The notes under the pieces: model-generated
Told to the model about the DNA's origin: nothing
Databases searched by the model: none
Seen by the model: the letters and a program-made list of their open reading frames with translations, nothing else
In this document: positions 1-11,500 of the stretch, in pieces
How positions within the stretch are numbered: the first letter of the stretch is position 1
How the letters are laid out: each line of letters starts with the position of its first letter
NCBI GenBank assembly: GCA_017562135.1
Contig: QEYB01001053.1
Span: 806,001 to 870,000 of the forward strand
Direction of reading: 5' to 3'
Length of the DNA stretch: 64,000 bases
Origin: Dipylidium caninum
Lineage: Eukaryota > Platyhelminthes > Cestoda > Cyclophyllidea > Dipylidiidae
Translations under genes and position numbers: made by a program

Positions 1-1681
1 CGAAGTCGAATAAACTGGGCGTTTTTTACAATCCGCATAGGAAACACACCCGAACTCCGAGGGTTAGACGCGAGGGCCAGTGAAATCCCCTCGTCCTGGG
101 GTCACGCGCCCTTCTGACCTCGTTATAAAATGAATGCCTTGCCGAAAACAGGGTCCAACACCACGGCTGATGGGCCTACTTTATGAAATTTAAAAGTGGA
201 CTTGCCCGATGCGGTCTGGGGGAATGTCGGCGCTCGAAGGGTTTTCCTTCTCCCACTTCTCCCGTGAAATGTGACTTTACCTGCGACAGGAAAGACAAAA
301 AAGGGGAGAATCCTATTACCTCGCTCGCCTTCCTTCCTTCAAAGCGATTCACCAAGTTAATGGGAGGTTGGGAGAAAGTGACCTGCCACACGTTCATCCT
401 TCTGGTGGAAATGAAGGAAATTAGGTTAACTGAAGGCTCAACAGGCGGCACAAAAAAGATGACTGCCTCCATGAGGGGTTACGTGGAAGGGCGGTTCTCC
501 ACACTCACCGCCTCGTTGGACGCTCTTACGAAAGCGCGCTTCTGTACTTTTCTGGGGAGGAAAGACACCGAGAAGGGATTTCTTTGTTTTCCCGACCTTC
601 TGTCCCCGTGGACCGTTAAAACAAGGTGTCGCGGAGACTCCGAAGATGACGCTGAAAGACTGGAGGAGTCTTCACGGTTATGGAGTGAAAGCAGCCGACA
701 AATCGACATGCTTGGCCCGAAAAATATTTTTTCTCAATGGTGTAACTTTGTCCCAGCACGACAGTCGACGCCTCTGCCAGGATTTCGACGACGACGACGA
801 CGACAGACAGCGCCACCCGCACTGGCATCGAGCGGCCACACAGGGGAATTGACAAGCGCGGAACTTGTAAATGGACACAACCTCCGGGGGAGGATTCTGA
901 TGTCCTGGCGAAGGAAATCAGACCTGTGGACTGTGCAGGACAGACGCCGAGTTCTGAGCGGTGCAAGTGGCGAACAGCCGAGGCGGGCAGACTTACTCGA
1001 CGACGACGACATGGATGTTGCCACGGCTGAAACTGCCTGGCTACCCAAAAGTGCTCAGTAACACGGCAGCACGGAAGACGTGGCGGCTTTGACAGTTACT
1101 CGCTCCGATTCGAAGGGGGGGCCTCGATGGCTCCAGCGAGGGAATTTGGGTGTGGAGGCAGAGAAATGATAGGAATTGGCGACTTGTTGCATTCCGTCCG
1201 ACTCCCCCTCGACGGCGGACGCCTCAAGTGGCCGAGCCGACCTCGGGTGAAATGATGCCAGGCCAGAGTGAATAGTTCGGTGTAAAGGGGGCAGAGGGGG
1301 AGGAGGAGGGGGAAGAATAATCGGGGGGGGAGAATTGACCAAGCGGCCTCTCGACCTCGCATTTCGAGTCCCTCGCCCCTCCGCTCACTGCCGACGGCCA
1401 CGTCGCAGTCCCCTTCAGACTTTGGCAGGCGACGCCAACGTCAGCCATCAGTGCGACCAGCAGCAGCACCACCACCGCCCCACCTGACGGGGTGGCGCCT
1501 GCCATCGTTGCTCGAGGTGTGCGAGGTGCGCACAGACCTGTCGGTCGCCAGTTGGTCCGGTCGCGGCTCCCGGTGGGCTGCCAACTTCTCCACGCATGCC
1601 GAGTTGTCGTCATTCCGGTGGAAGAGCCACCCATTTAACCGTGTGGAAGGGGGCAGAAGCGGCACTAAATCAGCGTGTCTG
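1..1681. other. GC-rich sequence without a recognised gene
   Basis: Several frames are open (the longest about 290 codons at 183-1061), but they overlap on both strands and have compositions typical of GC-rich non-coding DNA. No domain, splice-linked exon or RNA was found. Confidence 0.5.
786..804. repeat. (CGA)6 microsatellite
   Basis: Short perfect CGA run in GC-rich sequence. Confidence 0.9.
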
Positions 1682-2537
1682 TTAGGTTGGAAACCTTGGA
1701 ACGAGCGTTGAGTGTGAGCAGAGAGGATTAAGCGCGCCACATGCGTCTTCTTGAGAAGAAATATCTCTGTTTTTTCTTCGGTTAATAAACGACTCACAGG
1801 ATTTCAGCATAGCATGCGGGTTTTTGTACAAGATTTAGTATAGAAAGGGAATCGCAGCGACGAAGAGGGTGACAATCGCGCAGTGGACGATCGGGTGAAT
1901 GTGGAGAATGTGGCGAAATGTCATGTTGTCGCGAAGAGATTCGCCTCGTCCACGGCAGTTGAGGCTCCGTGTAGTCGTCGTCGTTCAGCATTGTCAAGCA
2001 GCAGCCACCGCATGACGCCGTGCAGACTGGACGAGGCTGCTTGGTTTTTCCGTCTTCTCAATTTTCCTCTCGTGGATGACATCAACTCGGCAGCAGTGGG
2101 ACTCCGAGGCTGTTGTGCTCTCGCCTGAGAGTTGTGGGAAGGAGTGATGGACGACCCTGCGGACATTCCAGCATGCAGCAGCCATGAGTATATTTATACG
2201 ATGAAATTGTGGCTCAGACCGTGTCCAGCGGTGGGTGTCTCCTTTGTCTGTTTTCGGTTGCCACAAAAAATCCGCTTTCCATGACGAGTGACGATTTGGT
2301 GCACAACATGGCGAGGGCTGCGTATGGCGAGGGAGGCAACGGAGATGCGCACTCGCTCTTGAGGCGCCCGAGCGTGGTCCACGTGGAGTCGCGGGGGTGG
2401 TGCGACCGCGCGTTTCGCAGTTTCCGCTCCAAGGCCCTCGACAGCCCATCGTTGGAGGTGGTGACAGAAGTTGCCTCGGTCCGCGAAATCGGAGGAGCGC
2501 TGCTTCTAAGGCCATCATCACTTCCTCCACACCACCT

Positions 2538-2578
2538 TCCTCCTCCGCCTCCTCCTCCGCCTCCGCCTCCGCCTCCTC
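2538..2578. repeat. CCT/CCG-rich polypyrimidine microsatellite
   Basis: Imperfect CCTCCG repeat. It produces artificial Pro-rich and Glu-rich frames on the two strands. Confidence 0.92.
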
Positions 2579-3324
2579 TTCCGAGTTATGCGTTTGGAGG
2601 GCATCATTCATCCACGACTGCGTGGAGATCGACGCCGACGCTTTGCCGCGAGGTCGTGGGAGGCGAGGGGGAGGAAAGCGCTTTGTCGGTGAATTTGGTG
2701 GGGAGGTGGCAGCAGAGCGTGCTCCGAGTCTGCCCTGTGGTGGGAGGAAGATGCTTCCTGAGGGTGTGGACTGCCTGCCTGCAGTCGGCCAACAGCCCAC
2801 CGCCTCGTCTCGCACCCACCGCCTGCGCCTCGCTCGTCCCACCGCGCCGCCTTCGAGTGCAGACGGTGGAGGGTGCGAAACGCCTTGCATTCCATCGCCT
2901 CCCGGTGTCCGTTGAGACTTTCCCATTCCATTCAGTGTCGAAGCATCACCGACCGCTCGGTCGCCTCTCGCCACGTCGCAGTTTGACTTGTGCGTCGAGT
3001 GCAAACCATCCACGTGAGGTGCGTCGAAACGTGAGGCCGGAAACCCACTTTCACGGGGCGCGTCTTCGAGAAGCTTCCACCGCGCGCGGATCCTTGGGCG
3101 CATTTGTCCTTCACAAGGACATCTTCAGGGCGAAGAAGAGGTGGAGAATAACCCGTGGGAAGAGCGGTATTTGCGAGGAGAAAAGCCGCCGGAAAGGCGG
3201 TGTATTTCAGCAGAACCGCCTCACAGGGTGGTTCCGCCACCCGCGGAGTTTGGCAGAATGGGGGAAGACGGCGGAGGTTGGTTCGCACGCCACATGGGCG
3301 GTATCAGCGTCGAGGCGGTGGTGA

Positions 3325-3440
3325 GGAGTCGCCCGCCAGCTGCCTCCTCGCTGCACCTCGAGCGTCCGCTGCCCGGGAGAGAGGGAATTTGCCCGTCTTC
3401 CGGCCGACTTCAGCCGACCACAGGCGCGTGGCCAGTCTGG
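3325..3440. repeat. Direct repeat, left copy
   Basis: The tract CACCTCGAG...GGCCGACTTCAGC here recurs at 4093-4205 with substitutions, 770 bp to the right in the same orientation. Long-terminal-repeat or internal-duplication origins are both possible. Confidence 0.6.
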
Positions 3441-3917
3441 TTACAGGGGAATCCCTGAAGTCAGACAGGGGAGGAGACTCCGCTCGTCCCCCAATTTGCC
3501 CCGCCGTCATGTCGTCCCGTCACCGACCTGAACACGGTGAAAGCAGCCGCCTTGGCGGTCTCCCTTCTCGGCGACGTCGCCTGCTTGAGAGGTCGCCTCT
3601 GCCTCCACGGTGCAGCCAACTCCTTTTTCAACACCGTTTTGGCTTGCTCTAAACTTTTCTGCCTCACCGGGTGCCCACGTCGACCCCTGCACACAGTGTG
3701 AGCCTCAGCCGCCGTCTGGGAGTTCAAGTGAAACCGCCCCAAGTCATTCCAAAATAAGGGAAAAAGACCCCAAATAAGTCTTTTTATTAAGGCTCCAGCC
3801 TCCACGTGTTTGGCGTGGCAAATGCTGCGCCATGGAGGGCGTTGGAGAGCGCCCCAGGCCCCGAATGCCCTGCAGTGGTCAGCAGGGAGCGGACTTTCCT
3901 CTGTAAACACGTATAAC

Positions 3918-4082
3918 CGACGGCGAGGGACTCGGTGTCCCTTGAGGCGCCCAGGAGGCGGGCTGAGAGTGTCTTCCACGAAGCAGAAGCCAGTCGCAAA
4001 GACGGCTGCATGCGTCCTCGCGCCGCGGTCTACACCCGCCGTGGAGAAGCTTTACTGTTGTGGACTCGAGAGGCCTCAAATT
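3918..4082. repeat. Dispersed repeat copy A
   Basis: The core CTTGAGGCGCCCAGGAGGCG and the following GCTGAGAGTGTCTTCCACGA are repeated almost exactly at 5662-5828. Weaker similarity extends about 400 bp to the left in both copies. Confidence 0.85.
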
Positions 4083-4092
4083 CACCGATAAG

Positions 4093-4205
4093 GAGTCGCC
4101 AGTTCCCCTCTCACCGCACCTCGAGTGTGCGCTGGCAGGAGGCGCGGGGATTTTACCTGTCTTCTGGCCGACTTCAGCAGGTCATGGGCGCGCGCCTGCT
4201 CTTTT
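4093..4205. repeat. Direct repeat, right copy
   Basis: Partner of 3325-3440; the shared core is TTCTGGCCGACTTCAGC versus TTCCGGCCGACTTCAGC. Confidence 0.6.
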
Positions 4206-4455
4206 CGCCCTCGACCGCCACTCGACCGAGGTGAGGCGCCGGACCAGCGATGACTCGGTGCGAAACGGCCAACCATCGTGTAATGCGAAGGTGGCGACAA
4301 AGATGCGGCCGCTCGTCCATCCTCACTGCGTCAAGTCGTAGGGCGGCACTTAAGTCCATTGTTCTTCTTTCTTCGTCATTTCTTTTGCGATGGTGTTTTA
4401 GCGCAGCTGCAGACGTCAGTTCTCGACTGGTTCCGTGAGTGGAGCGGATTCCACA

Positions 4456-4488
<33 letters not shown>
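4456..4488. repeat. (GTC)11 microsatellite
   Basis: Eleven uninterrupted GTC units lie inside the right part of the mariner relic. The orthologous stretch of the 59 kb copy lacks them, so they expanded after insertion. Confidence 0.97.
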
Positions 4489-5661
4489 TTCAACTGGAGG
4501 TGGTAATCTTCCACGACGATGTTCAAATTGCCAGAATGAACTTTCTGGAACCAACATCGAGGACCTTTTCTCTTCAGACGCGCCGTCGTCGAAAGCCTCA
4601 CTTATGCTTCTCGGGGTCTGCTGAGCCGCGCCGCGATTCCACTTGACCTCAAACCTGAGGAGTCGACGTAAATCGCGCTCGGATCCCATTTGGTTTCGTC
4701 GAAAAGACACTTGAGCGGGCATGGGAACACGGAAAGATCTCAAAAAATGAGTAAGATGAAAGGTCTTCAACACTTATAAATAAGAATAGCGAGCGTGTGC
4801 TGCAATGTACTTCTCTCGGTCGGAGGTGAAGACAAACTAAACAAGAACGCGTGTTTCAGGTGTTCCAACCCAACACCGCCGCAGAATTGCATTCACGCAC
4901 TCAGCGTTGAATGGTGTACAAGACCTCGGCTGCTGACGATGCTACCGGTGAAAGTGGATCTGTTGCCCGGACGATTGCATCGGCCCAAGTGGACGGGAAC
5001 ATCTCAGACGGAACTGCGGATTAAAATAGGCACTCAGGAAGGAGGAGAGCCGCGCATTCAAATCGCGTCGGGCAGGACGAGCCACTTGACCACAGGGCTG
5101 CTGAATCGCCGGGACTGCGTGTCGCTGGTGGTGCTGTCGAACGTCTCCCTCGTCCACTGGCTTGATGAACCGACCATTTGGGTCGCCTCTGGCCCCTTCC
5201 ACCGACCCCGGAAATGAGGCATGTCTCTCCACTCCCCCAACTCTTCACACGACGGAGCCCTTGCCCGCGCTCCTTGGTCTTCCAGCATTGCGGAATACTG
5301 CGTGGGATGGAGGAGAAGACACTTCCGGCCTCCTCGCCTCCTCTTCAGACGACCCTCCAGGCCGGTGTCGGACTTCTGTCCAGTCATCTCGCCCTCACAA
5401 GGAGACAACGCGGGCCACTGCTGCGCAGAGTGAACGAGGGCGTGACTGGTCGGCGGAGTTGCCGGCTGTCCAGACGAACGCGTCGCATCGTAGGCTGTGT
5501 GCCAGTCTTGGCCTTCGAGCTTGCAATGGGATTGTCGAAGCGTCTCTGTCGCTGCCCCATTGAACACCTTCGCCTGTTGGGGCCTCAGACGTACCTTCAC
5601 CGCCTCCGCAAACACTCACACACGGTAAACTACGACGACTAGGAATGCCATTTGAGTGTGT

Positions 5662-5828
5662 GTGAGGGACTCGGAGTCCCTTGAGGCGCCCAGGAGGCGG
5701 GCTGAGAGTGTCTTCCACGAAGAAGAAGCCAGTCGGAAAGACGGTTGCATGCGTCCTCGCGCCGCGGTCTACGTACGCGAGCTCCGCCGTGGGAAAGCTT
5801 TACCGCCGTGAACTCGAAAGGCCTCCAA
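5662..5828. repeat. Dispersed repeat copy B
   Basis: Same family and orientation as 3918-4082. It carries about nine extra bases around 5775 and scattered substitutions. No coding capacity is recognised. Confidence 0.85.
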
Positions 5829-8548
5829 AGCCCATTCCGGGCTGCGCTATCTCCTCACAGTCACCGCTAAGTCCAAGTCAGTGGTGGAGCAGCGAGCGGT
5901 TGCACACTCTTTCTTCTCTCAATTCATTTATTTCATGATGGCAATGAAGTGGCGGGGAAATGCGGGGGGAGAAGGCAAAGCAAAAGTCATTTATTGGCAT
6001 TTTGCAGTGTTCCGCGGTTCTTCCCGACCTCCTCGGAGCACTCGCCTCTGCCGCCCTGTTCCCCCGTCGCCTCCGTCGCGGGAAGGGCCGGCCGCGACGA
6101 GAGTCTGCAGACGACCTGGACGCCGTAAGGGTGGTGTAGGCGAGGTTGAAGAGGGACGAGTAGAGGAGTGGGCGACGAAGAGGACGTTGACAGGCGGAGA
6201 CGTAGACGAGACCGAGGAAGACGAGGCACCTCCGCCCGTGTCTGCCGCAAATCGCGTCTGTGGCGAAGCGTACGCGCTGTGGGCCGTCGTGGCAGGGAGC
6301 AGTTGGCGGTGATCCGCGCGACCATTTGACGCCCTGACGCTCAAGGGAAAGCCCTCCAAGCGGTCGTCAGCCTTCCGTACTGCGTGCCACGGGCGGTCAA
6401 CGCGAGTCGTTTGCGCACAATCTGCCAGGGGTCGAGAGAATTAACTTTTGTTAGGCGGTTCAAGTCTGTTTCTTCACCGTCAATGTCCGGCTTTCCGCCT
6501 TCAGGTTCATCCTAGAATCCCGTTACGTTCGGTGGGGGCCTCCGGGGGTCCCTCTCGCCTGAAAAAATGCCTGCGAACTATTTCCCAAATCCAATTAATG
6601 ACGGACATGGAAACTCTCTGCCGATCGGCAGCCTGGCAGTTGGGAATCCTCCTTTGGGGGGGAGGAAAATTGTTTTGGAGGCTTACAGTGAGGCAGTGGA
6701 GGTTAAGAACTGAGTCAGCAATGGTTGTCAACGAGGTACAATTGTGGGTGTCCTTCTAGCACCCGACTCGAAGAAGGCGTCGTGAGCCGTATTTACGCGC
6801 GGTGCTCAATGGTCCTCCACCGGCGGCACAGCATATCCTGCGTTGGCACACGAATGCCTCGTACGAAGACATCTGACCCGGACTCTGTGCTACCACTCAG
6901 CGCAACGAAGCTCTCTCAGTCCGAAATGACATCACCGACGAGCTCACTACGCATTAGGACGGCTTGAGGAGGGCATCATCCCAATGAGCTCCTGGAAGAG
7001 AGACAAAATACAGTCAGTTGCGTTTGGAAGTGTCTCCTCTGGCGCGCGGGTATAGACGTCGGCGCAATTGAAAAAGAGAGCGAACGTTGGCCGTATAGGC
7101 CAAGGCCGACGCACACCCATACTAACTTTCTTCCCTCCCCACCAACCAGGAACGGGTATCGGGGCATGCTCTGAGGCGCTATCAGACGTTCGGTAAAATG
7201 GCGTTGCAGGAACGAAGCTGAAAACAGAATGGATTTGTCAAAGGCGGCAGGAAAGTTTGGCGAATGAAAAATTTCCATCGTGGGCGACATTCGCGTTACT
7301 TCCCTTCCCTTGCTGCATCGGCCACGGTGGGGACTGTTTGACAATTGTAGCGAAGAATAGGTTATGCAGTAAATTGGAGTAGCCGAGGGGGCAGGAGGCC
7401 CGTCTCCTCGCTATGGATCACCGCCCGAAGCCTGCAGGTTCGCGAGCGCACAGGAGGAGATTCGCTGGCGAGGGAGCATTCACGTAAGTTGCCGGCGTCG
7501 CCCAGTTCTCCGGCGATGAGGGCGCTCCCATGGTGAGCCGCGTACCCATTGAGGACGAAGTGGTCTTCGCGGCAGCGCTGCTGTCTGTTCACACGTAAAA
7601 TGCATCCTTCGCCTGGAACAAAGGCGGAAAAATAACAGCCTCCGCAGGGCAGACATCACGGCGAGGAGAGGAGGAGGAGTCGACGCACCCGATTAGGAGT
7701 TGTCAGGGACGAAGAACCGAGAATAGACAATGGCGGCGGTGAAGGTGAAAGCAGTGCCAGAACAGCGTAAGATTGAACAACAAGCAGATGAGCAATTTGC
7801 CACAAGCACCGCCGTCCAAGCCGACTGAGTGAGAGTACTAAAAAGGAGATTTTTGCACGAGGCTGAAGCGCGTTAACTAATCCTCGTACCCAGGCGTGGA
7901 ATTTCGCCTCGGTTGGACGTCCCTTAGCCGAGCTTGTCACTGTCAAACCTGACAGGCGATAATGTCGGGAGCTCAGTTAGCATGAGAAAATTGTACGAGG
8001 TTGTCGCGAGAAAACGGAAAGGTGAAACGCCCCCAGACGGAAGTAGAGGCGATTGCGAATTGGTCCAATTGTAGTGAAGAAGTGCCTTCAACCAACCTCC
8101 ACCGTTTGCTGGAGGCGGGCGAGGACGACGTCGCCTTCAGCTCGACAGTCGCCCAAAATTGTGTCCACCAGTGAAGATTTGATATTTAGGTCGAATTGCC
8201 CTCGAAGCGAGGGAAAAATTCATCAGTTGAATTGCCGCGGCGTCGCTGACCGTGGTGATGTGGGCAACTTTCTCGGCCTGAGGTTGTAGTCGCGCTGTGC
8301 ACGAATTTCGCGAGTCTACGCAACGCGCTGAAATCGATGGCACTTGAGCTCCGGTAGGAAATTCGTAGGTTGTCACCATCTCCTGAGGGCGTCTTTGCAC
8401 AGGGGACAGCATAAATTTGCAAGCGCCAAAAGGCGGGCGCTTTGGCGGAAGCGCTTCCCCCCTACCGAGCCGAACGGCAAACTTCCGCACTGAGTGGGGA
8501 AGAGGAAAAGAGTAAGCATGCGCCGCCTCTCACCCCATTAAAAAAAGT

Positions 8549-8565
8549 CTGTTAGGTTGGAATGT
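8549..8565. repeat. Solo mariner-terminus-like motif
   Basis: TCTGTTAGGTTGGA is identical to the end of the mariner relic at about 1678-1691. Sequence to the right does not clearly continue as mariner, so this may be a truncated or internally deleted element. Confidence 0.35.
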
Positions 8566-11500
8566 AACTGAATGACCGCGCCATGTATTGACCAAGCGAA
8601 CACATCAACACACCTTAATTCACGGATTTTTGGGGCCCGCCCCAAGTATAGGGCGAATTCCACACCTCCGTGGCAAGCTCGTCAGAAGAGGGCTTTGGAA
8701 GGGCTGCAGCACCGTGTCGGACAAGCGGGGAAGCGGCAGCCGAAGGACCGAGCGTCAACGCTCGGTACTGACGCCGTCGGTTCGGCGGCTTCGAGGGGTG
8801 ATTTCGTCGAGGGCGGTTACGGCAATCTCGCCGCCTGACGGACGGATACCCCGGCGCCTCTCGCACTCTTCGCACACGCTGCAGAAGGAAGGATGTTCGG
8901 GGGCCTTGGCGATGTCCGACGAATGTTGCTCGGCTGCCAAAAAAGGAGAAAACAATTCTCGCTCACTCAATGCGTGGTCGCAGCTGGCGGTGGAAATTGC
9001 CAACCGCCCCCTAGTGAGGAGGGCATTTTGTGCGGCGCGGTACATGCTAGGGGTGGACTTCATGCGAGGCCAGGGACATGGTAGTCTGGAGATCCGGGGA
9101 CAAGGCACCCTACTAGCCTATTACCGCTTGACTGCACACTGGACACATCGTGTTCGTAAGCGGTTAAGATTCGCCTTAAATGCCCGGTGATCTACTACTG
9201 CCAAGACATTTCGGAAAAGATTGTTAGGCCGAAGAAGCGAAATGTTTTTTGCGGGCCTCAGGCCCGGAGAACCGCTGTGCGGAGACGGACAGCGAATTTT
9301 TGCCTCTTGCAGGAACCACGGGAAAGAGTTGAGTGAAGGATTATGAGCTACTGGGAAACGACCGTCCCCCAAGTATAGTATCGCAACATGAACTAGCCAA
9401 ACCTTCAATTGCGACCATTTTGAAGCCACCAGAAATGCTGGTTTATGGACAGACCCAAATCTACCTCCGTGTCAAGCTATCTCGTATAGGTCGAAAATGT
9501 GACACTTTGTCGGCACCTGTGAATCGCCTTACTCCCCCGGAATTCTTCCCACTGACACAAAATACCCCTGGGAGTGACTTGAACGTGATTTTTTTAAACC
9601 TTTCCTCCCCCTCTCCTGAATTAATGTCAGCAGAATGGTAAAAAATTCGGTCTCCTGCTTCTCATCCACTAAGATCTCTACGACACAGAAGATTTGAAAC
9701 GACATCTTCACGGGCAATTTTGCGCCCTATCCCTCTCTCGACGCGCCTACACACTGCAGGGGTTTCAAGCCCTAATCTATCTGAACGCCAATGCTCACTT
9801 CACCTCACGGATGGCAAAGGGGCTAATGGACCCCCCACACACGCGTTAAGCCAATGACGAACCATCCAAATACGCACATCGAAACGAAATTTCAGGAGGA
9901 CCGGCGAATCGAGCGGTACGGATCACGCATGCAACCCTGGAGGAAAAGGCTCCCACGCGCCCATCAGTCCCATTCAAAACGGGGGAGGTCAGGCGACGAG
10001 TCCGGTGCACCGCATTCAGTAGATTCAGCCAAAGAGCGCCTGCTGCAGTAGAACGGCCCACGAGGATCACCGAAGGCGCGACGAGGGACCGCGAGGAGAG
10101 AGCACCGTGTGGACGACGCGTACAACCACAGCCTTTTGCGAACGCGCACTTCGAACGGCTATTACGGGGAGAAAAACGAATGCAATCTGTAAAGACGCTT
10201 ACGATTCTCAGAGCCCACCGAAAAGTCCTGCCCCTAATTTTCGTCAACAAAAGGAAATGTATTTTTCTTATGGCGAAAAACTAAATAGCAATCATAGTAT
10301 GCCATTATTTTTGATCCCACTTTTTTTTATTGCCTGCTGTTCGCCTCCTATTTTTTAGATGTTTGTCCTTTTCAGAGAATGTGTTCGTGGACAAAAAGGA
10401 CAATCTTGAAACCAGTTCGGCGGACAGCGGGGTTTCGAGATGTGGGGGATTTGCGGCCAAAATTCCTCAGTCCTTCTGTCTTCCAATCGTCCTCCGAGGC
10501 CTCACAGCGGCGTGTGGCCTGAATTTTACCCCTCTCCCTCTTCCGGGACTTCAGCTACCTGACCTTTGTTATTCGGCCTGCTGCTTTCCTCATCATCCCA
10601 GTTTTAATGATTGACAATTACTTCGCGAAATGAAACAATGTTATTCGTTGCCTCAAGCATCCCGTACACAATACAACATTTTCATTATCTTCACCCAAAT
10701 TGGGTTCAATTGTGGATCAGGCCGTGGAGTTCGGGCGATCACCATTTCTGTTCCCTTCCATACGTTTTTATTCGTCGTAACTCCCACTTCCATCCCAGTC
10801 GTAATGCGGTTTTCCGAGGCCGTCCAATTTTGTGCTTCACAAGCCAGAATCACGGCGTCCCAAATCGTCCACATTCATGTGCACATCGAACCCACACCCA
10901 AACCATCGTCCGTAAACGCGGCAATGGTTGCGAGCGCAAATTAAAACTGCCCAACATTGTCCCGCTGTTCGCCACGAGTCCTTGCCACGTGTCCTCCGAG
11001 CAAAAGGACTGCCACAACACGCCCTTCAGAAGGTCCACAAATCACCTCTCTGGATTGCACAACCCATTTCGCAAGCCTTCTATAAACGCACCTCCACCCC
11101 TCCTGGGGTGTGGACAATCCTCATCTTTGCGCAACACGTTGCGCTTCTCTGGCCTGCGCGACTCCAAATGGTTGGTTACGCAGCAACAACTATCGCAAGT
11201 CCCGGCGATAGACTCGCAACCTGACCCCAGACAATCACAGCAAGAATTCAACCCGAAAAGAATAAGAGTAATCGAGCCGAACTGAGACCAAACAGCCAAA
11301 CGCCACTTCGACGTTCCCGTTACAAGTTCATGTCAGATGCACCGTGGAGTGTTTGCCAAGATACACTGCGAGGCCCAAACTCTTCGTCGACTCGTTCTAC
11401 AATCGCACATCGGAACGGCCCTTCGGGCTGGCACTTCCTCAGAAAATCCTCAATTGTAACCTTAAATGGACCCACTAATCAACCAACACTCAATTTCAAC

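Larger units (their letters stand above)
2396..4324. other. Sequence inserted within the mariner relic
   Basis: This segment has no counterpart in the mariner copy at 58-59 kb. It is GC-rich and contains a (CCTCCG)n tract at 2538-2578, an imperfect direct repeat (3325-3440 and 4093-4205), and one copy of a dispersed repeat also found at 5662-5828. It is probably a nested non-autonomous element. Boundaries are approximate, and no target-site duplication was seen. Confidence 0.5.
1682..4880 (-). mobile_element. Mariner-like relic interrupted by about 1.9 kb
   Basis: The left end TTAGGTTGGAAACCTTGG (from 1682) is terminal-inverted-repeat-like, and CCAACCCAACAC near 4874 is close to its complement. 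The parts 1682 to about 2395 and about 4325-4880 align collinearly with the mariner relic at 58329-59595, e.g. GGTGAATGTGGAGAATGTGG at 1895 and 58605, and GTGTTTTAGC at about 4394 and 59129. The transposase frame is destroyed: the expected TGDEKWIF region reads TRHGKRIF near 2270-2300. The sequence is much more GC-rich than its relative. It is a dead element. Confidence 0.7.

Noticed and set aside
183..1061. 292-codon plus-strand ORF
   Set aside because: It overlaps other open frames on both strands in GC-rich sequence, contains a CGA microsatellite, and has no domain or splice context.
1994..3103. 369-codon minus-strand ORF with a poly-Glu/Ala stretch
   Set aside because: It crosses the edge of the mariner relic and a CCTCCG microsatellite. 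An equally long frame is open on the opposite strand. It looks like a GC-rich chance ORF.
2209..3324. 371-codon plus-strand ORF with a poly-Pro stretch
   Set aside because: Mirror of the minus-strand frame. The Pro run is the CCTCCG microsatellite, and the start lies inside mariner-derived sequence.
10362..10404. Inverted repeat TTGTCCTTTT...AAAAGGACAA
   Set aside because: The ten-bp stem with a long loop in AT-rich sequence is compatible with chance; no associated gene or element.
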